DNA of 12,786 nt from Sphingobacterium sp. UBA6711 (lineage in GTDB: Bacteria; Bacteroidota; Bacteroidia; Sphingobacteriales; Sphingobacteriaceae): the NCBI GenBank assembly GCA_002454415.1, contig DKIT01000122.1, positions 15,328 to 28,113 on the forward strand, in the 5' to 3' direction. Below the pieces are notes generated by a model. The model made no database searches, was not told the DNA's origin, and was given only the letters and a program-made list of their open reading frames with translations. The position numbers were made by a program, and so were the translations under genes. This document shows, piece after piece, positions 6,459-12,786 of the stretch. Numbering within the stretch: the first letter of the stretch is position 1; each line of letters begins with the position of its first letter.

Positions 6459-9146
6459 TTACTTCTTTGTTTTTACAATATTAAATTTATAGATATAGCC
6501 AAACATAAAATATTGTTTTAATGTCAGAGAATTACCAAAATAGGTCGTATTGCCTTGACTACCCCAGTAATTTTGTGTATTCTGATTTAAGATGTCAAAA
6601 CCAGTCAGCTTTACTTGGGAATTATTTTTCAACGTGTAATACAAGGACATGTTTAAGATGTGAAAGTTTTTTCGATCATTCAATCCACTTGCGCGGTTGT
6701 CCAGTGAGTAAGTGGATTCCAGAGAAAAGCCATGAATTGGATTAATGTTTAAGCCGGCACCAATTTTATGGGTCATATATGTTGATTCGATAAAGTCGGT
6801 ATTGTCTTTGACCGAATTCATATTTTTATTCCAAGAATACGTGTATTTTGGAGAAATGGTGATTAGATTTTTCCAGGTAGCTGAAAACTGCTGACTAATA
6901 TTAACTCCTAAATTGGTGCTCTTATTGTCTACATCATTAATCGTACTATAATTTTCATACGTATAGACACTATTATTTTGTGTTAAATAAAACGACCAAT
7001 TTTGATTTGCTTTCAGGTTATACCGGAAGTAGGTATAAAAACTGTAATTATATTTTGATCCGGCGAGAAACATTTGAGTGGTATATTGGCCGGTATTGAT
7101 GTTTCTCCAAGAACGGTTTCCGATGCTATTGTTGACATAGTTGATAGTGCCGTTTACATTAAACTGTAGTTTTGAAGTATATTTATAATAGGATATGTTG
7201 ACATTCTGTTTTTCAATGTTATTGAACACAAAGGATGTTTTTTGTGTATAAAGTGGATTCAGATCCATGACCAGCTGCTGAATACCATGAAGTTCCGGAG
7301 ATTCGAGATCTTTAGACCATCCGAGGTTGAGGTCTTTGTAACGTATGTTGATATTGGGCAGCCAGTAGCCGTGTGACGATTTCTCGAGCGAATTGATCTT
7401 AAGTAAGTTAACATGGTTGGCCTTCACTTGATAGGCTGTTCCGAATTTTACGTTAAAATCTTTGGTAGGTCTCCAATAAAATACAATACCTGTGATATAA
7501 TCCTGGTATTTATATCGGTAACTGTTTTCGTATTGTGATGCATGTACTTGTCCTGTACTATCGCGGTTGATATATACACTTTCCCGAGGTCCCTGCTGAC
7601 TAGTGACATACGTAAAGTAATAGTCGAAATTCAGTTTTTTTATTATTTTATTGTAATAGGCCGCACTAAAGTAAAGATTATTCGAATTATTGTCGGTCAG
7701 GTTTTTATGCCATAAACTTGTTTTTGGCTTGGCTGCGTTATAAATATTTGTTTGTTGGTCAGAAGTGTCGGTCTTTTCATTTGTATTGATTGAAATCGTA
7801 TTTCTAAAAGATACAATATGATTTTTATTGAGTTGTTTTTCGATGTAGAAGCCGTGTGAATAGTTCAGCGAATTTTCCTTATTTCCGCCTGTACCTATGG
7901 CGTCGTTTAATTTTTTGATCTCCGTGTATGAGCGGTTCATTCCGAAAGTAGAGCCAATCTTGCTATCAATGCCTAAAGTTGGGGTAAACTCAAAATAAGC
8001 TGTCGTATCCATGCGATGGCGTAACAAGGTTTTAATAGTATGCCCAACGGATTTCTCCTCTTGTTCGTAATTGGATTCGGAATATTGTTTTTCTTGATCG
8101 AATAGAGCGATTTGATCGCCCGAATTTTGATTTTCAGCCTTATTATATTTCAGCATATACATGATATTCAGTTTTGTTTTCTTTCCCCAATCATTATTGA
8201 GGTTAAATCCTAAACCGATATCATTGGCTTTTCCAGCATAATTTCTTCCGCCAAAATTATCAAAACCATAATTTTCGGAACGGCCGAGTCCGGCTTCCTG
8301 GTTTAATTCATTGTAGTCAAAACTTTGACGGTTTATATTGTTTCCGAAACCGATGAAACTCAATTGCAGGGTGTCTTTGAATGTATTGAATAGACCACCT
8401 GCTTCATATCTACTTCGCGTGCCGACACTGCCATAGAGCTTTCCAAAACTTGCTTTGAGGAAGTCTTTCTTAAACTTTAAATTGATCGTGATAGGTAATT
8501 TGTCCTCATCTTCGATGTCTTTTTTTGTTTCACCTTTATCGCGATATACTTGTACTGTTTTAATTAGGGAGGCGTCTAAGTTTCGTGTAGCAATGCGTAC
8601 GTCACTCGAAAAGAAATCCTTGTCGTTTACTTTTACCCTAGAAACTTCCTTACCTTGATAGTAAATCGAGCCATCCATATTGACTTGTAAACCTGGTAGT
8701 TCTTTTAGTAATTCCTCCACATTGGCATTTGGGCGTGTTTTGAAAAAATTAGTATTATATTCCAACGTATCTTTATTCATCCGCACCGGGGGGACAATAT
8801 TGACGATAACTTCATCTAAACTTTTAGCATCAAGTTTCAATTGAGCAAAATCAACATGTTCTCCATTGGGTACGATAAATTCCTTGCGAAAAGGATTTGC
8901 ATTGATATGTGAGATAAAAAGTATCAATGGAATCTCCGAAGGAATTTTAACAAATTCAAATTTCCCCTTTGCGTCGGTAAGGAGGTAGGACACCACTGTA
9001 GAGTCTTTCGAATTCAGGACAGTAACCGTTGCCTTTTCCAAAGGTTCTGCATTTTGAGATAGTACAGTTCCGAAAACCTTACCTTTAGATTGGCCTATAA
9101 CGATATGTGTAGTAAGTAATAAAATTAAAAGCAAGTAAATTCTCAT
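6459..9146 (-). CDS. TonB-dependent receptor-like outer-membrane beta-barrel protein
   Basis: An 895-residue outer-membrane protein when started at the ATG at 9146 (MRIYLLLILLL), which begins a clear signal peptide of about 18 residues; a TTG start 13 codons upstream is open but would bury it. Residues about 21-105 form a carboxypeptidase-D-regulatory-like domain (GKVFGTVLSQNAEPLEKATV). DEVIV at 111-115 leads into a plug-like region with DTLEYNTNFFKTRPNANVEE, LLKELPGLQV and GKEVSRVKVNDKDFF, a sequence style I associate with the outer membrane beta-barrel family PF14905 (OMP_b-brl_3). The rest is Tyr/Asn-rich barrel. It has no SusD partner and no neighbour in its own operon. Ligand unknown: members are variously linked to peptides, siderophores or uncharacterised substrates. 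The last strand is followed by a basic tail (KTKK) rather than ending in an aromatic residue. Confidence 0.93.
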   Translation of the reverse strand: MRIYLLLILLLTTHIVIGQSKGKVFGTVLSQNAEPLEKATVTVLNSKDSTVVSYLLTDAKGKFEFVKIPSEIPLILFISHINANPFRKEFIVPNGEHVDFAQLKLDAKSLDEVIVNIVPPVRMNKDTLEYNTNFFKTRPNANVEELLKELPGLQVNMDGSIYYQGKEVSRVKVNDKDFFSSDVRIATRNLDASLIKTVQVYRDKGETKKDIEDEDKLPITINLKFKKDFLKASFGKLYGSVGTRSRYEAGGLFNTFKDTLQLSFIGFGNNINRQSFDYNELNQEAGLGRSENYGFDNFGGRNYAGKANDIGLGFNLNNDWGKKTKLNIMYMLKYNKAENQNSGDQIALFDQEKQYSESNYEQEEKSVGHTIKTLLRHRMDTTAYFEFTPTLGIDSKIGSTFGMNRSYTEIKKLNDAIGTGGNKENSLNYSHGFYIEKQLNKNHIVSFRNTISINTNEKTDTSDQQTNIYNAAKPKTSLWHKNLTDNNSNNLYFSAAYYNKIIKKLNFDYYFTYVTSQQGPRESVYINRDSTGQVHASQYENSYRYKYQDYITGIVFYWRPTKDFNVKFGTAYQVKANHVNLLKINSLEKSSHGYWLPNINIRYKDLNLGWSKDLESPELHGIQQLVMDLNPLYTQKTSFVFNNIEKQNVNISYYKYTSKLQFNVNGTINYVNNSIGNRSWRNINTGQYTTQMFLAGSKYNYSFYTYFRYNLKANQNWSFYLTQNNSVYTYENYSTINDVDNKSTNLGVNISQQFSATWKNLITISPKYTYSWNKNMNSVKDNTDFIESTYMTHKIGAGLNINPIHGFSLESTYSLDNRASGLNDRKNFHILNMSLYYTLKNNSQVKLTGFDILNQNTQNYWGSQGNTTYFGNSLTLKQYFMFGYIYKFNIVKTKK

Positions 9147-9437
9147 AAAATTAAGTATGTGTCTATTGGCGCTGTAAGTTATCAAAATGATTTTTCGAGG
9201 TTCATTTTAATATTGCATTAAATAAAACAATTTTTATTAAATATGAAAATTTATTTACAAGACAATCGATTGCGATAGTTTATTCCTTTAAATTTATTGA
9301 AATACGCGTCGTGTTTTTTTCCAGGCGAACAACTCATTCGCTGAAGAATATAGCAATTAAGGAATGGTATATGAACAAGAACCCCTTATAGGGCGATGGT
9401 AATTAATCTATGGTGCACAAAGACCCGAAAAGTTTGA
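9147..9437. other. Intergenic region upstream of the receptor gene
   Basis: These 291 bases must hold the receptor promoter and the end of the sulfatase transcript. Seen: the palindrome CAATCGATTG at 9263-9272; a short stem GGCGAA/TTCGCT near 9323-9343; and the small hairpin CCCTTATAGGG near 9382-9392, which on the minus strand is followed by a short U-containing stretch and could be a weak sulfatase terminator. The best -7-like octamer on the minus strand is TCATTTTG (7 of 8), about 40 bases before the receptor start, without a matching -33. Confidence 0.45.
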
Positions 9438-10970
9438 TTAATGGTCTATATTAACGTTATAAATAGCTTCGGCTTCTTTATCATCAAATTTTCGCATCTG
9501 TATGACAAGCTTTTTTTTCATCATTTTGACAACAGGCTGGTAGGCGGGATTATTATATACATTGTGAAGTTCAGTAGGATCTTTTTCAAGATCGAAAAGT
9601 TCCCAATTTTCGACACGTTTATAATAACGGATCAATTTATAACGATCGTCTCTGACACCGAAATGAGGGCTTACAGCATGTTCTCCATTTTCAAAATAAT
9701 GATAGAAAAGATCTTTGCGATGCTCTTCGTTATTGTTTTTTAGTACGTGAACAAAAGATTCTCCCTGCATATCTTTCGGTTTTTTGATCGAAGCCAACTC
9801 CAACAGGGTGGGGGCAATATCGGCATTGACCACCTTGGCTTCAATGGTTGAATGGGCATGCAATAAGGCTGGATAACGCATGATCATTGGCGTGCGGAAC
9901 GATTCCTCGTACATCCAGCGTTTGTCAAACCAACCATGTTCGCCCATGTAGAAACCTTGGTCTGAAAGATAAATAACGATTGTATTTTCGCTGAGGGATT
10001 TTTGGTCCAGATAATCTAACACCTTGCCTATATTACGGTCCATTGATTGTGCGGTATTGAGGTAATCGATCATATACCGTCTAAATTTCCATTCTGCGAG
10101 TTGTTTTCCTGTTAATTCTCCTTGTTCCAGCTGCTGATAAATTGGTCGATAATAGGCTATGTAGCTATCTTTTTGTGCTTGGCTCATCCGTTTGAAATTA
10201 CCGTCGGCCATCATGTCCCCCAATGATTTGAACATTTTGAGATCATAACCCATTTTCATATCCTTGTCGATTGACATTTCTTGTAAGCCCGCTGCCTTTC
10301 TACTTTGAAAATTGTCGTAGAAGGTAGTCGGCAAAGTAAAACTTAAGGAATCATAGGTTCCAAAATCTTTGGGGTCGGGCATCCAGGTACGGTGCGTAGC
10401 CTTATGGCCGATGACCAGACAAAAGGGTTTGTTTGCATCGACTGTATCCAACCAATTGATCGCTTTTTCGGTTACGATATCAGAGACATAACCTTCGGTA
10501 TGTTTACGTCCCTCTTTGCTAATAAAATCAGGGTTGAAATAGGTTCCCTGACCGACAAGAATATCATAATAATTGAACCCTTGTAATTTGTCGCCTAGAT
10601 GGATTTTACCAACCCATGCCGTATTGTAACCAACTTTTTGCAGCTGCTTCACGAAAAGATCCTGACTAAAGTCGAACTCGGAGGTTTCATTGTCTTTAAA
10701 TCCATTTTTATGACTATATTTTCCGGTCAGCAATGTCGCCCGGGATGGACCGCAAATGGAATTATTAACAAAAGCATTTTTAAAAATAGCACCTTGATCC
10801 GCGATGCGGTCTATCTGTGGAGTTTTTCCATATTTCGAGCCATAGGCTCCAATCGTTTGATAGGCATGATCATCCGAAATAATGATAACTATATTGGGCC
10901 TTTTCTGTGCAAACGTATATTTATATAGGGGCAGTATAAGTAATGCAAATAAGAAGGTTTTTAGTTTCAT
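9438..10970 (-). CDS. Secreted Cys-type S1 sulfatase (GlcNAc-6-sulfatase-like)
   Basis: A 510-residue enzyme that would hydrolyse sulfate esters from a glycan in the periplasm. Residues 1-21 are a signal peptide ending in TFA. NIVIIISDDH places metal ligands D33 and D34. C73-GPSR is the CxPSR signature, in which Cys73 is converted to formylglycine; the maturase is not encoded here. GKIH (K122, H124), HKATHR (189-194) and SDQGFYMGEHGWFDK (D337, Q338, H345, K350) supply the other active-site residues. The tail GVRDDRYKLIRYY...WELFDLEKDPTE is the usual C-terminal subdomain. The HKATHR and SDQGF...GEHGWFDKR blocks remind me of GlcNAc-6-sulfatase-like members (S1_11 group), an assignment from memory. 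AAAAGG at 10975-10980 is a good Shine-Dalgarno sequence 4 bases before ATG. A possible 32-codon ORF overlaps the start by ATGA. It follows the GntR gene on the same strand after 233 bases and probably belongs to the same PUL. Confidence 0.97.
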   Translation of the reverse strand: MKLKTFLFALLILPLYKYTFAQKRPNIVIIISDDHAYQTIGAYGSKYGKTPQIDRIADQGAIFKNAFVNNSICGPSRATLLTGKYSHKNGFKDNETSEFDFSQDLFVKQLQKVGYNTAWVGKIHLGDKLQGFNYYDILVGQGTYFNPDFISKEGRKHTEGYVSDIVTEKAINWLDTVDANKPFCLVIGHKATHRTWMPDPKDFGTYDSLSFTLPTTFYDNFQSRKAAGLQEMSIDKDMKMGYDLKMFKSLGDMMADGNFKRMSQAQKDSYIAYYRPIYQQLEQGELTGKQLAEWKFRRYMIDYLNTAQSMDRNIGKVLDYLDQKSLSENTIVIYLSDQGFYMGEHGWFDKRWMYEESFRTPMIMRYPALLHAHSTIEAKVVNADIAPTLLELASIKKPKDMQGESFVHVLKNNNEEHRKDLFYHYFENGEHAVSPHFGVRDDRYKLIRYYKRVENWELFDLEKDPTELHNVYNNPAYQPVVKMMKKKLVIQMRKFDDKEAEAIYNVNIDH

Positions 10971-11065
10971 TGAGCCTTTTGTTTAAAGTTTACCGTTATC
11001 TTCTTAAGAAGTAGAGCTCTTAAGCCATCCTTGGCGATCAATTCCTGTATCTTTGGTATTCCCAT
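10967..11065 (-). CDS. Possible short ORF coupled to the sulfatase (32 aa)
   Basis: On the minus strand an ATG at 11065 opens a 32-codon frame starting MGIPKIQELIAKDG and ending NFKQKAQ. Its TGA overlaps the sulfatase ATG as ATGA (10967-10970), the arrangement seen in translationally coupled genes. The peptide is basic (Lys-rich) and could form an amphipathic helix (KIQELIAKDGLRALLLKK). The only ribosome-binding support is a run of A before the ATG, and an in-frame TAA lies two codons upstream. It could be a leader peptide, an unannotated small protein, or chance. I recognise no family. Confidence 0.3.
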   Translation of the reverse strand: MGIPKIQELIAKDGLRALLLKKITVNFKQKAQ

Positions 11066-11142
11066 TTTTTAAGTTGCTTTAACTTTACCGTACATCCTAG
11101 CTTGAGCTATAGATTATCGGATCTTAAAAATCGGCCACGATA

Positions 11143-11184
11143 TGATCAACGGTTGATCTGGAAATATTAGATTTCCGTTGATCA
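11143..11184 (-). promoter_or_regulatory. Inverted-repeat element after gntR (terminator or operator)
   Basis: TGATCAACGG at 11143-11152 and CCGTTGATCA at 11175-11184 are perfect reverse complements. A third half-site makes GATCAACGGTTGATC at 11144-11158 a palindrome by itself. Between them GGAAAT (11160-11165) and ATTTCC (11171-11176) form an inner stem. As minus-strand RNA this gives a 10-bp hairpin, or an 8+6-bp stem with a 9-nt bulge, beginning 19 bases after the gntR stop; U5 follows only after about 11 more bases, so it is at best an imperfect terminator. As DNA it is a good dimer-binding site, about 170-215 bases upstream of the sulfatase start. Confidence 0.5.
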
Positions 11185-11203
11185 TGTCATGGAAAAATTA
11201 GCT

Positions 11204-11953
11204 TTACAGCGTAGATTTCTTGTACAGAAATAAGCGCTGGTAATGGTTGTCCAGGTGTTTACGCATTGCATTTCGAAAAACTTCCGCATTGCCTACTTTT
11301 AAAATATCCACTAAACCCCGATGTGATATAAAACTTTTTGATTCACTGGGACTAGTTAATAAACCACTAATATGTACATATTGAAAAACAGGTAACAACA
11401 TATGTTGAAAGTCCTTCAGAATTGTATTGCCTGTAATCTCATAAAGTTTCCCATGAAAAGCAACTTCAGTTTCGATATCAAAAATAGTGTTATCTGAATT
11501 TACCGGCTCCTTTGCGACGATAGCTTCCAGTTCTTCGATATCTTTCTCCTGTATATGTTCAAATAATATATCGGCCATTCCCACTTCCAAGACCATGCGC
11601 ATTTCAAAAAGATCCTGTAAGGTTTTATTCTCCATAATTGTTGGATAAAGAGACTTACGTAACGGTTTTATAAGATCAGGACTTGTGAGAATTGCGCCTC
11701 TGTGTTTCTTTGATTCAATCAGCCCAACCATACGTAATCTTAACATTGCCTCCCTAACAACGGTACGACTTACACCAAGCGTTTCGGCCAATTCGATTTC
11801 CTTCGGTAGGGCATCTCCGACCTTTAATCCTTGATTGACAACGAGGTTGATAATTTCTTTTTCTGCACGGTCCACGAGTGAAGAAGTATCGATGGTATGA
11901 AGATGTTCTACAAGAGAAGAGTTTGATTCCATATCTATTTTACGATGGCGCAT
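11204..11953 (-). CDS. GntR-family transcriptional regulator, FadR subfamily (FCD domain)
   Basis: A 249-residue DNA-binding regulator. Residues about 26-90 are the GntR winged helix (GDALPKEIELAETLGVSRTVVREAMLRLRMVGLIESKKHRGA). Residues about 108-240 are the all-helical FCD ligand domain. Its expected metal ligands are E163 and H167 (EVAFH), H211 (SHRGL) and H233 (MRKHL); the first is Glu where Asp is more common. FCD regulators usually sense small carboxylates such as uronates and repress until the ligand appears (family knowledge). The ATG at 11953 has AAGG six bases upstream; the next ATG, at 11932, would shorten the protein by 7 residues and fits the predicted transcription start better, so either is possible. 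It is divergent from the second susC, with two candidate binding sites in the gap, and most likely controls that PUL and itself. Confidence 0.95.
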   Translation of the reverse strand: MRHRKIDMESNSSLVEHLHTIDTSSLVDRAEKEIINLVVNQGLKVGDALPKEIELAETLGVSRTVVREAMLRLRMVGLIESKKHRGAILTSPDLIKPLRKSLYPTIMENKTLQDLFEMRMVLEVGMADILFEHIQEKDIEELEAIVAKEPVNSDNTIFDIETEVAFHGKLYEITGNTILKDFQHMLLPVFQYVHISGLLTSPSESKSFISHRGLVDILKVGNAEVFRNAMRKHLDNHYQRLFLYKKSTL

Positions 11954-11967
11954 TAGGCACCTTATGA

Positions 11968-11975
11968 CAAATATA
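11968..11975 (-). promoter_or_regulatory. Candidate -7 element of the gntR promoter
   Basis: The minus strand reads TATATTTG, a full match to TAnnTTTG, 15 bases before the gntR ATG at 11953. The -33 zone expected about 20 bases upstream falls on the candidate operator at 11994-12006; no TTTG is seen there. If this promoter is real the leader is very short, which would favour the second ATG at 11932. Confidence 0.45.
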
Positions 11976-11993
11976 ATTAATAAAAATCAATAA

Positions 11994-12006
11994 TATGTTA
12001 TACATA
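11994..12006. promoter_or_regulatory. Candidate FadR-type operator 1 (TATGTTATACATA)
   Basis: A perfect 5-3-5 palindrome with the GT-N3-AC core typical of FadR-subfamily GntR operators. It lies beside the gene for such a regulator, over the expected -33 zone of the gntR promoter and 12 bases upstream of the susC -33 element. A nearly identical copy lies 62 bases to the right. Binding is inferred, not shown. Confidence 0.55.
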
Positions 12007-12018
12007 ATTTAATTATAA

Positions 12019-12051
12019 TTTGTTTTTTACATTTAGTATTCTATATATTTG
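12019..12051 (+). promoter_or_regulatory. Bacteroidota-type promoter of the second susC
   Basis: TTTG at 12019-12022 and TATATTTG at 12044-12051 match the -33 (TTTG) and -7 (TAnnTTTG) elements with a 21-base spacer, within the 17-23 range known for the phylum. Transcription should start near 12056-12060, giving a leader of roughly 20-25 bases before the ATG at 12081. Confidence 0.75.
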
Positions 12052-12053
12052 CG

Positions 12054-12065
12054 AATATGTAATAC
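12054..12065. promoter_or_regulatory. Candidate FadR-type operator 2 (AATATGTAATAC)
   Basis: Eleven of twelve bases match AATATGTTATAC of operator 1 (11992-12003), and the GT-N3-AC core is kept (12059-12065). It lies directly after the -7 element, on the predicted transcription start of susC, where a bound repressor would block initiation. The core centres (12000 and 12062) are 62 bases apart. A further partial copy, AATATGTA, occurs at 12079-12086 over the start codon. Confidence 0.5.
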
Positions 12066-12080
12066 TTAATACAGACCAAT

Positions 12081-12786
12081 ATGTATTCAAACCTAAAATT
12101 ACGAACCCTTTTGGCCTTGTCTATTTTGACAGGTAATTTGCTCTTGGTTCAAGCACAGGATCATGCTGTACGTGGAAAAATCAGCGATGCAAAAACTGGA
12201 GAATTACTTCGTGATGTGAATATCAAAGTCAAGGGGACTAATCAATCTTTAAAAACCAATGCTGATGGTACCTTTTCAATTACGGCCAATCCCAATACGA
12301 CGTTGGTCATCACTTCGACAAGCTATAAATCTTTTGAAGTAAAGGTTGGACAGCTGAATCAGTTGGATATTAAGCTGGAATCCAAAATAGAACTGATGGA
12401 TGAAGTTGTCGTGGTTGGTTATGGAACACAAAATAGGAGAAGTGTAACGAGTTCCATTTCCAAAATGGATAAAACGGTTCTCCAAAATACGCCTCGTGCT
12501 AATGTTGCCACAGCTCTACAAGGGACAGTACCTGGATTGCAGGTGGTCAATAAATCCGGCACACCAGGAGCCGCTCCAATGTTAAAATTGCGCGGTGGTG
12601 CCTCTATCAAGAGTTCAAGTCCCCCCTTGGTGGTAATAGATGGAGTGATTCGCGAGATGAACGATGTCAGCTCGGATAATATTGAATCGATAGAACTTTT
12701 AAAGGATGCTTCCGCGACAGCAATTTATGGAGCGCGTGCCAATAACGGGGTGGTTTTGATTACAACCAAAACAGGAAAATCAGGTC
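12081..12786 (+). CDS. SusC/RagA-family TonB-linked outer-membrane transporter, N-terminal part (runs off right edge)
   Basis: An open frame of 235 codons continues past the window. The ATG at 12081 starts a signal peptide (MYSNLKLRTLLALSILTG, cleavage near QAQ at 24-26). Residues about 29-100 are the carboxypeptidase-D-regulatory-like domain (VRGKISDAKTGELLRDV, TNADGTFSI). DEVVVVGYGTQ at 107-117 begins the plug, followed by LQGTVPGLQV, LRGGASI, PLVVIDGVI and the LLKDASATAIYGARANNGVVLITTK block. About 235 of the usual 1000 or so residues are present. It is transcribed from the TTTG/TAnnTTTG promoter at 12019-12051 and is divergent from the FadR-type regulator, with two candidate operators around its promoter. 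A susD gene would be expected just beyond the right edge. It is clearly a different paralogue from the complete SusC to the left. Confidence 0.97.
   Translation, partial: MYSNLKLRTLLALSILTGNLLLVQAQDHAVRGKISDAKTGELLRDVNIKVKGTNQSLKTNADGTFSITANPNTTLVITSTSYKSFEVKVGQLNQLDIKLESKIELMDEVVVVGYGTQNRRSVTSSISKMDKTVLQNTPRANVATALQGTVPGLQVVNKSGTPGAAPMLKLRGGASIKSSSPPLVVIDGVIREMNDVSSDNIESIELLKDASATAIYGARANNGVVLITTKTGKSG

Noticed and set aside
9147..9185. 13-residue extension of the receptor from a TTG start
   Set aside because: The ATG at 9146 begins a textbook signal peptide; the upstream residues are polar and would displace it.
12276..12610. Minus-strand frames inside the right-hand susC
   Set aside because: They are antisense to a well-supported SusC plug domain and have no family resemblance.
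1..12786. Mobile element, phage, CRISPR or toxin-antitoxin system
   Set aside because: No transposase, integrase, spaced direct repeats, terminal inverted repeats or paired small toxin genes were found. The only tandem array has no spacers.

Overview
This window looks like a chromosomal region from a Bacteroidota organism, most likely Sphingobacteriaceae (Sphingobacterium or Pedobacter type). The basis is AT-rich DNA, SusC/SusD-type outer-membrane pairs, a 7/8-to-8/8 match to the Bacteroidota promoter (TTTG ... TAnnTTTG), weak or absent Shine-Dalgarno sequences, and protein sequences typical of the phylum. The genus is inferred from protein style, not proven. No tRNA, rRNA, CRISPR array, insertion sequence or phage gene was seen.

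Layout, left to right. (1) 1-99, minus: the first 33 codons of a TPR-like protein that runs off the left edge. (2) 139-5067, minus: a two-gene operon, SusC-type TonB-dependent transporter then SusD_2-type lipoprotein, ended by a clear 12-bp stem terminator and preceded by a leader with a 10-bp hairpin. No enzyme or regulator accompanies this pair, so its substrate cannot be read from context. (3) 5487-6098, plus: a small zinc-ribbon membrane protein of unknown role. (4) 6099-6458: a convergent intergenic region holding an array of eight 11-bp tandem repeats. (5) 6459-9146, minus: a stand-alone TonB-dependent-receptor-like outer-membrane beta-barrel protein with no SusD partner. (6) 9438-10970, minus: a secreted Cys-type S1 sulfatase, preceded by a possible 32-codon ORF that overlaps its start by ATGA. 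(7) 11204-11953, minus: a GntR regulator of the FadR/FCD class. (8) 12081 to the right edge, plus: the first 235 codons of a second SusC-type transporter.

The right-hand third looks like one edge of a polysaccharide utilisation locus (PUL). The regulator and the second susC are divergent. Between them lies a very good Bacteroidota promoter for susC, flanked by two near-identical sites (AATATGTtATAC and AATATGTaATAC) that carry the GT-N3-AC core expected for FadR-type GntR proteins. Their centres are 62 bp apart, close to six helical turns. One covers the expected -33 zone of the gntR promoter and the other covers the susC transcription start. This suggests autoregulated, co-ordinated repression. 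FCD regulators often sense uronates or other small carboxylates, and the sulfatase resembles GlcNAc-6-sulfatase-like enzymes, so a sulfated uronic-acid glycan (glycosaminoglycan type) is a reasonable but unproven guess for the substrate. Genes beyond the right edge would decide this.

No wholly novel system is evident. The best leads are the paired operators, the short ORF coupled to the sulfatase, the three-half-site inverted-repeat element after gntR, and the 11-bp tandem array.
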